A stretch of 64,000 nt of DNA from positions 372,001 to 436,000 of the forward strand of contig NZ_JAJOZB010000001.1 of NCBI RefSeq assembly GCF_023701745.1, in the 5' to 3' direction. The stretch is from Streptomyces sp. RKAG293. GTDB taxonomy: Bacteria > Actinomycetota > Actinomycetes > Streptomycetales > Streptomycetaceae. Numbering within the stretch: the stretch's first letter is position 1; each line of letters starts with the position of its first letter. The notes beneath the pieces are model-generated. The model made no database searches. It was not told the DNA's origin and saw only the letters and a program-made list of their open reading frames with translations. The position numbers and the translations under genes are program-made. This document shows, piece after piece, positions 59,297 through 64,000 of this stretch.

Positions 59297-60535
59297 GTGA
59301 ACGGCGCCTCGCCGGTCATCGACCCGGTGGAGAACGCCCCCGCGGGGGACGCGTTCTACACCCCGACGTCCCCACTGCCCGGTGGTACCCCGGGGGATCC
59401 TGTCCATAGCCGACGGCTGGACAACAACGTGGCGGCGCTGGAGTCGGGCGAGAACCGGCTCGTCCTCTACCGCTCGCAGGACGTGCGCGGCAAGGCCGTC
59501 TCGACCTCCGGCATCATCGTGCTGCCGGACCGCGACGAGCACCCGGTGCCCGTGGGCGGCTTCCCGCTCATCACCTGGGCGCACGGCACCGTGGGGGTCG
59601 CCAATTCCGTGGCACCGTCGCGGGACCGGAGCGACACCGGGGCCTCTCCGATGAACGCCTATCCGAACGGTCTGCTCAACTCGTTCCTGCGCCGCGGCTG
59701 GGCGGTGGCGATGACGGACTACGAGGCTCTGGGAACCGGTACGGAGGAGCACCTCCACCCCTACCTCCTGGGGGCTTCGGAGGCGAACGGGGTGCTGGAC
59801 ATCGTCCTGACGGCCCGGCGCCTGTTCCGGGGTGCGATCGGGGAGGAGTACGCGATCGTCGGCCACTCGCAGGGCGGCCAGGCGGCGCTGTTCGCCGCCC
59901 ACCATGCCCCGGAGCGTGTCGAGAGCGGCCTGGTCGGTGTCGCCGCGATCGCCCCGTCCAACCACTCCCTCGGCCTGGTGCGGCTCGGCGCCAAGGACGC
60001 GAAGACGGGTGAAGGCTTCGCGTTCACCCCGCTGTTCCTGGCCGGCGCGATCGGCGGAGAGCCCTCGATCGTACCCGCCCAGGTCCTCTCGGACGCGGCG
60101 TTCGACCTGTGGCCGCAGGTCAGGCACCTCTCCCGCGCCGAGCTGAGCGATCCACTGTCCTGGGGCGGCATCAAGGGCAACGCCCAGTTCAGGGGCACTT
60201 ATCCGGATGGCCCCAACGACCACCAGCAGCTCTTCGACCAGGAGCTCGCCAGGATGAACCCCGACGTCGAGATCAAGGTCCCGGTACGCATCACCCAGTC
60301 CGACGACGACAAGCGCGTGTTCGCCTCGTTTCCGGCCCTGTTGAAGGGCACCAACGACCTCGTGGACGAGCTCAACGAGACCAACAAGAAGCACGGGATC
60401 GAGGTCGAGTACCAGCACTACACCAAGGGCCAGGTCGTCCCCAAGGACGAGCCGCTGGGCGCGCACTTCACGACCATCAACCACGACGCCGACGCCCTCA
60501 TCGACTGGATCGGCCGCCTCTTCACCCGCCCCTGA
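59297..60535 (+). CDS. Secretory-lipase-like alpha/beta hydrolase
   Basis: 412 residues. FYTPTSPLPGGTPGD starts the LIP-family fold (fungal secretory lipase/actinobacterial relatives). The oxyanion stretch is PLITWAHGTVGVANS, and AIVGHSQGGQAALFAA holds the nucleophile Ser. Asp in RITQSDDDKRV and His near GAHFTTINHD complete the triad by position. A signal peptide is expected in this family but absent here; the GTG start has a weak site, so the 5' end may have been lost. It lies 31 bp after the serine hydrolase gene and may be co-transcribed. Confidence 0.85.
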   Translation: MNGASPVIDPVENAPAGDAFYTPTSPLPGGTPGDPVHSRRLDNNVAALESGENRLVLYRSQDVRGKAVSTSGIIVLPDRDEHPVPVGGFPLITWAHGTVGVANSVAPSRDRSDTGASPMNAYPNGLLNSFLRRGWAVAMTDYEALGTGTEEHLHPYLLGASEANGVLDIVLTARRLFRGAIGEEYAIVGHSQGGQAALFAAHHAPERVESGLVGVAAIAPSNHSLGLVRLGAKDAKTGEGFAFTPLFLAGAIGGEPSIVPAQVLSDAAFDLWPQVRHLSRAELSDPLSWGGIKGNAQFRGTYPDGPNDHQQLFDQELARMNPDVEIKVPVRITQSDDDKRVFASFPALLKGTNDLVDELNETNKKHGIEVEYQHYTKGQVVPKDEPLGAHFTTINHDADALIDWIGRLFTRP

Positions 60536-60667
60536 TCCACCCACCGGACATCGGCCGGGCGACCTCATCGTCCGCACCCATGCCCCGGGTGCGGTGGTAG
60601 CGGTGGCGGGGGTCCTGCAACGCCGTGGCCCGGTCCCGCTCGAATGCGGCACCTGGTGGCGACCGGG

Positions 60668-61455
60668 TCACGGCAGCAGGTCGCCGACGGCAGCGATCCC
60701 CGCTGTGATGTCCCGCTCATTGACGTTGCCGAACCCCAGGACGAGTCGGGGCGACGTCGTCGGTGAGGCATGGTGGACGCTCATGCCGTACAGGCCCACC
60801 CGGCGGGTCAGGGCCGCGGCGATGAGCGCCTCCTCACCGGTGCCGCTGCCGGTGCTGGTTCCGGTACTGGTATCGAGGTGGAGGACGGCGTGGAAGCCGG
60901 CCGCCAGTCCGGTCAGCCGTGCGCCCGGCGCTTGCTCGGCGAGCGCGGTCACCAGCGCCGCTCGGCGGGCCGCGTACGTGCCGCGCATGCGGCGCAGGTG
61001 CCGGTCGTAGCGCCCGGACTCGACGAGCCGGGCCAGGGCGAATTGGTCCAGGGTGGGGGAACCCCGGTCGGCGAGGTGCTTGTTCGCCGCGATGCCCGCG
61101 GTCAGCGCGGGCGGGCGGAGCACCCAGCCGATGCGCAGGGCGGGTGCGAGGGACTTGCTGACGGTGCCGATGGAGATCACCCGGTCCGCGGCCAGTCCCT
61201 GCAGCGCGCCCACCGGCTCGCGGTCGTAGCGGAATTCGGCGTCGTAGTCGTCCTCGATGACGAAGGTGTTGTTGCGTTCGGCCCAGTCGATCAGGGCCAG
61301 GCGCCGCTCGGCGGCCATGACGACGCCGGTCGGCCACTGGTGAGCGGGCGTCACCAGCACCGCGCGGGCGCCCGTCGCCTCCAGCGCCCGGACATCGATG
61401 CCGTACTCGTCGACGGGTACGGGCACGGACGTCAGGCCCGCGTGCGCCGCGGCGG
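60668..61455 (-). pseudogene. MocR/PdxR-type regulator, N-terminal half deleted
   Basis: About 260 codons of the aminotransferase domain: VPVDEYGIDVRALEATGARA, VIEDDYDAEFRYDREPVGAL and SIGTVSKSLAPALRIGWVL with the PLP lysine. MocR proteins carry an N-terminal GntR winged helix and another ~110 residues before this; both are missing. The coding sequence runs straight into the divergent MFS fragment, so the shared promoter region was lost as well. A GTG at 61426 could still start a stub. Confidence 0.82.
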
Positions 61456-62295
61456 CGGATCGTGGCGGTCTGCTGCGTGCGCGGGCTGGGCTTCGCGCTG
61501 ACGGTGGTCGCAGGTGGCGCGCTGACCGCGGCGCTGATCCCGGCGGAGCGCCGCGGCGAGGGGCTGGCGCTGGCCGGGATCGTGTCAGGGGTGCCGTCGC
61601 TGGTGGCCCTGCCGCTGGGCGTCTGGCTGGCCGACAGGGCCGGTTTCACCCCGGTCTGCGTGGCCGGTGGACTGGTGGCGCTCGCCTCCGCCGTGGTGGT
61701 GCCGGCGCTGCCAGGACGACGTCCCTCGGCGGACGAGGCGGTCGGAGTGGTCGCGGGCCTGCGCACCGGCGCCCTGGCACGGCCCGCCGTCGTGTTCGCG
61801 ACGACCGCGCTGGGCGCCGGCATCGTCGTCACCTTCCTGCCGCTGGCCGTCCCGGCGTCGATGTCCGGGCTGGTCACCGCGGTGCTGTTCATCCAGCCGG
61901 CCGCAGCCACAGTGGCGCGGTGGTTCGCGGGACGGATCGGCGACCGCCGCGGGGCCGCCGGGCTGGTCCTGCCGGGCCTGCTCCTGTCGGCGGCCGGACT
62001 GCTCATCACCGCGCTGACCGGCAGCGCCGTTGCGGTACTGGCCGGAGTGACGCTGTTCGGCATCGGATTCGGCATCGCGCAGAACGCCACGCTCACCTTG
62101 ATGTACGCCCGCGTGCCCGCGTCCGGCTACGGCACGGTGAGCGCCCTGTGGAACTTCGCGTACGACGCCGGGATGGGAGTCGGCGCCGTCGGCTACGGCG
62201 CGATCGCCGCACACACCGGGTATCCGGCAGCGTTCGCACTGACCGCCGCGTTGATGCTGCTCGCGTTGTGGCCGGCGTGCCAGGACCGTCGATGA
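61456..62295 (+). pseudogene. MFS exporter fragment, first helices deleted
   Basis: About 278 codons with roughly eight or nine membrane helices (VRGLGFALTVVAGGALTAAL, GVWLADRAGFTPVCVAGGLV, GIGFGIAQNATLTLMYARV). An intact MFS would have three or four more helices and motif A before this point. No promoter or ribosome-binding site precedes the first GTG (61462). It abuts the truncated MocR gene; the original was a divergent regulator/exporter pair. Confidence 0.8.
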
Positions 62296-62360
62296 GCCTG
62301 TGTTCTCTGGTCTGGCGCCGTACCGGACGGCGGACTCCTCGTCCCGTCAGTCGCTGCTCG

Positions 62361-63188
62361 TCACTGCGACCCCGCGGCCACCAGCGTCGCGGTGATGGGT
62401 TCGAGCTCGGCGACCAGCTCGTCGAGCTCGGAGGGAGACAGGGCGTCGTACGGCGGGGCGGCGAGCTCGTCGGTGAGGGCTTCGATGCGTTCCTTCGCCT
62501 CGCGGCCGGCGTCGGTGAACCGGCCGTCGGTGTCGACGAGCCCGCGCTCGCGCAAGCCGTCCATGACCGCGGCCAGCCGCTCCTTCGGCAGGTGGTGGAT
62601 GCGCCCGAACGACTCCGGCGGGTGGATGCCCTGCTCCAGCGCGGACAGCACATGGGCCTCGGTGCCGCCGATGCGGGCGCCGACGAGAGCGGCGATGTGC
62701 CCGTCACCGCGGTGCTCGCGCAGCATCGTCGCTGAATGCCACAGCCGGGCGGCCGGGTCGCTGGGCACCGGAAGGGCGCGCATCCCGGCGTACATCACCC
62801 GGCCTTCCGTGGGCGCGTTCGTCGCGGCTTTGGTGGTCAGGTCGGCGGCGCGCACCAGGCCCGGGGAGCCGGCCAGCTCGGGGCCGAGGATCCGCCGTAG
62901 GGAGGCCGCGCTGCCCCGCTCCCGCGCGGCGACGGACGCCTCGGGCGGGATCGTCTCCCACGCACTCGGGATGTGCCGCGCGGCTTCCCCGTCGGCGAAG
63001 CTGTAGAACGCCGCGTGCACGACCTGCGCCGGCACCCGCCCCAGCGGCGCGGCGCGGCTGGCGAAGTAGCCGTCCCAGTAGGTGCGGTGGCCGAGTGCGG
63101 CCAACTCCTCGTTGCACTCGTCGGCAAGGAAGGTGACCAGGCAGATCGGCTCCAGGAGCTCGAACATGCGGCGGGCGGTGTGAGTCAT
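62361..63188 (-). CDS. SCO6745-family protein
   Basis: 275 residues. MTHTARRMFELLEPICLVTF opens the family (helical, LEPIH-type motif; YWDGYFASRAAPLGRVPAQV, VVHAAFYSFADGEAARHIP). SCO6745-like proteins are common actinomycete proteins that include SalK-type members of unknown activity; no catalytic residues are known to me. The second half (ALEQGIHPPESFGRIHHLPK onward) looks like a winged-helix dimer. The ATG has GGAGG 3 bases before. It lies 66 bp downstream of the aldo/keto reductase gene. Confidence 0.82.
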   Translation of the reverse strand: MTHTARRMFELLEPICLVTFLADECNEELAALGHRTYWDGYFASRAAPLGRVPAQVVHAAFYSFADGEAARHIPSAWETIPPEASVAARERGSAASLRRILGPELAGSPGLVRAADLTTKAATNAPTEGRVMYAGMRALPVPSDPAARLWHSATMLREHRGDGHIAALVGARIGGTEAHVLSALEQGIHPPESFGRIHHLPKERLAAVMDGLRERGLVDTDGRFTDAGREAKERIEALTDELAAPPYDALSPSELDELVAELEPITATLVAAGSQ

Positions 63189-63254
63189 GGCCTCCATCAT
63201 GCCCGCGGTCACGCCCCCGTGGAGCAGGACGGGACGGGCGGCCACGCCGACGCT

Positions 63255-64000
63255 CTACGGCAGCGGCGCTCCGCGGGCGGTGAGCCACAGGTCGTACCAT
63301 TCCGCGTGGCTGAGCTGTGGCTCCCCCGTTGCGGCGTCGCGGCAGGCCCGGATGCGTTCGGGACGGACGGTGCCGACGACCGGGACCACGCCTGCGGGGT
63401 GTCGTTGCAGCCACCACAGGAGGATCGTCTCGGCACTCGTGTCCTTCTCCTTGGCCAGCGCCTCGACGAGCCGCGCGGTCGCCTGCTCGTCGGGTGTCTC
63501 CTGGCGACCGGAGTAGCGCCCTTGGGCGAGGGCTCCCCACGCCTGGAGCTGCACTCCGTTGGCGCGGCAGTACTCGAGCGTTCCCAGCGGGAACCCGACC
63601 GTCGCTACCTGCGGCGTGTTCACCACGACGCCCGCCTCGACCCAGCCCCGCTGCCGCAGGCTCATCTCCAACTGGTCGGCGACCAGCGGCATCTCCAGCG
63701 ACCCCTGCAGATGCGCGATCTGCGCGGCGCTCATGTTCGAGACGCCGAAGCGCCGCACCAGGCCCTGCCGGTGCAGTGAGGTCAGTGCCTCGGCGACATC
63801 GTCGGGGTCCGCCAGCGGGTCCGGCCTGTGCAGGAGCAGGACATCGAGAACGTCGGTGCGCAGCCGGGCCAGGCTCTGTTCCACGCGCTCCACGATGGTG
63901 GTGCCGCGCAGGTCGTAGATCCCCGGACGGTCCCCGTCCTTGAGGCGGATACCGCACTTGGTCTGCACGACGATGCGCTTCCGCAGCTCCGGGTCGCGGC
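63255..64000 (-). CDS. Aldo/keto reductase, 5' end outside window
   Basis: About 248 residues of the C-terminal two thirds. VVQTKCGIRLKDG contains the catalytic-barrel Lys strand; LDVLLLHRPDPLADPDDVAE holds the His, and VRRFGVSNMSAAQIAHLQGS follows. The NADPH end is VVPVVGTVRPERIRACRDAA. This matches the YdhF-like AKR subfamily. The gene starts beyond 64,000. Substrate unknown. It precedes the SCO6745-like gene on the same strand. Confidence 0.9.
   Translation of the reverse strand, partial: RDPELRKRIVVQTKCGIRLKDGDRPGIYDLRGTTIVERVEQSLARLRTDVLDVLLLHRPDPLADPDDVAEALTSLHRQGLVRRFGVSNMSAAQIAHLQGSLEMPLVADQLEMSLRQRGWVEAGVVVNTPQVATVGFPLGTLEYCRANGVQLQAWGALAQGRYSGRQETPDEQATARLVEALAKEKDTSAETILLWWLQRHPAGVVPVVGTVRPERIRACRDAATGEPQLSHAEWYDLWLTARGAPLP

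Noticed and set aside
1..64000. tRNA, rRNA, CRISPR arrays and known riboswitches
   Set aside because: I looked for cloverleaf T-loops, regularly spaced direct repeats and conserved riboswitch cores and found none I could support by eye.

Overview
The window is high-GC actinomycete DNA. Codon third positions are almost all G or C, Shine-Dalgarno sites are strong, and GTG starts, Tat and Sec exported enzymes and AfsR-, MmyB-, ROK- and MocR-type regulators are common. It is most like Streptomyces or a close relative. The many gene fragments, frameshifted genes, insertion-sequence remnants and inverted repeats suggest an accessory region, probably a chromosome arm. No tRNA, rRNA or CRISPR array was seen.

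Region 1 (1-13.1 kb) begins with a nonribosomal peptide synthetase cut by the window edge. Its order is carrier protein, two heterocyclization domains, then a cysteine-type adenylation domain, which is a thiazoline-forming architecture. An unusual truncated globin lies just upstream in the same direction, and an AlkZ-like DNA glycosylase candidate is divergent. Next come a FAD oxidase, an AfsR-like regulator and a divergent TPR protein. Region 2 (13.5-31.4 kb) is a patchwork. It holds a secreted four-cysteine protein, a 14-codon micro-ORF, a double Lrp/AsnC regulator, a 174-bp MITE, an erythromycin-esterase-type enzyme, several regulator/enzyme pairs with clear palindromic operators (TetR/MFS, HxlR/F420-type reductase), small zinc-ribbon proteins, a gutted IS5-type transposase and two genes broken at homopolymer runs.

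Region 3 (31.4-34.9 kb) is a translationally coupled signalling operon (STAS protein, NarL-type regulator, PAS histidine kinase, lone receiver) with a divergent RsbW-like ATPase. Region 4 (35-53.2 kb) looks like a glycolipid or galactoside scavenging locus. It contains a sugar ABC transporter, a LacI repressor, a DUF3472-type lectin protein, a GH59 galactocerebrosidase-type enzyme, a second large lectin protein of unknown activity, a ROK repressor and a Tat-exported phospholipase C, plus relics of a GH27 alpha-galactosidase and another CBM13 protein. Two of the genes share a 695-bp near-identical inverted repeat that encodes their Ig-like and lectin modules.

Region 5 (53.3-64 kb) carries a GNAT acetyltransferase, a D,D-carboxypeptidase and a class B penicillin-binding protein, with a divergent LysR gene coupled to a cytoplasmic beta-lactamase-like serine hydrolase. 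These four look like a beta-lactam-related unit. They are followed by a lipase-fold hydrolase, a MocR/MFS divergent pair that lost both 5' ends in one deletion, an SCO6745-family protein and an aldo/keto reductase that runs off the window.
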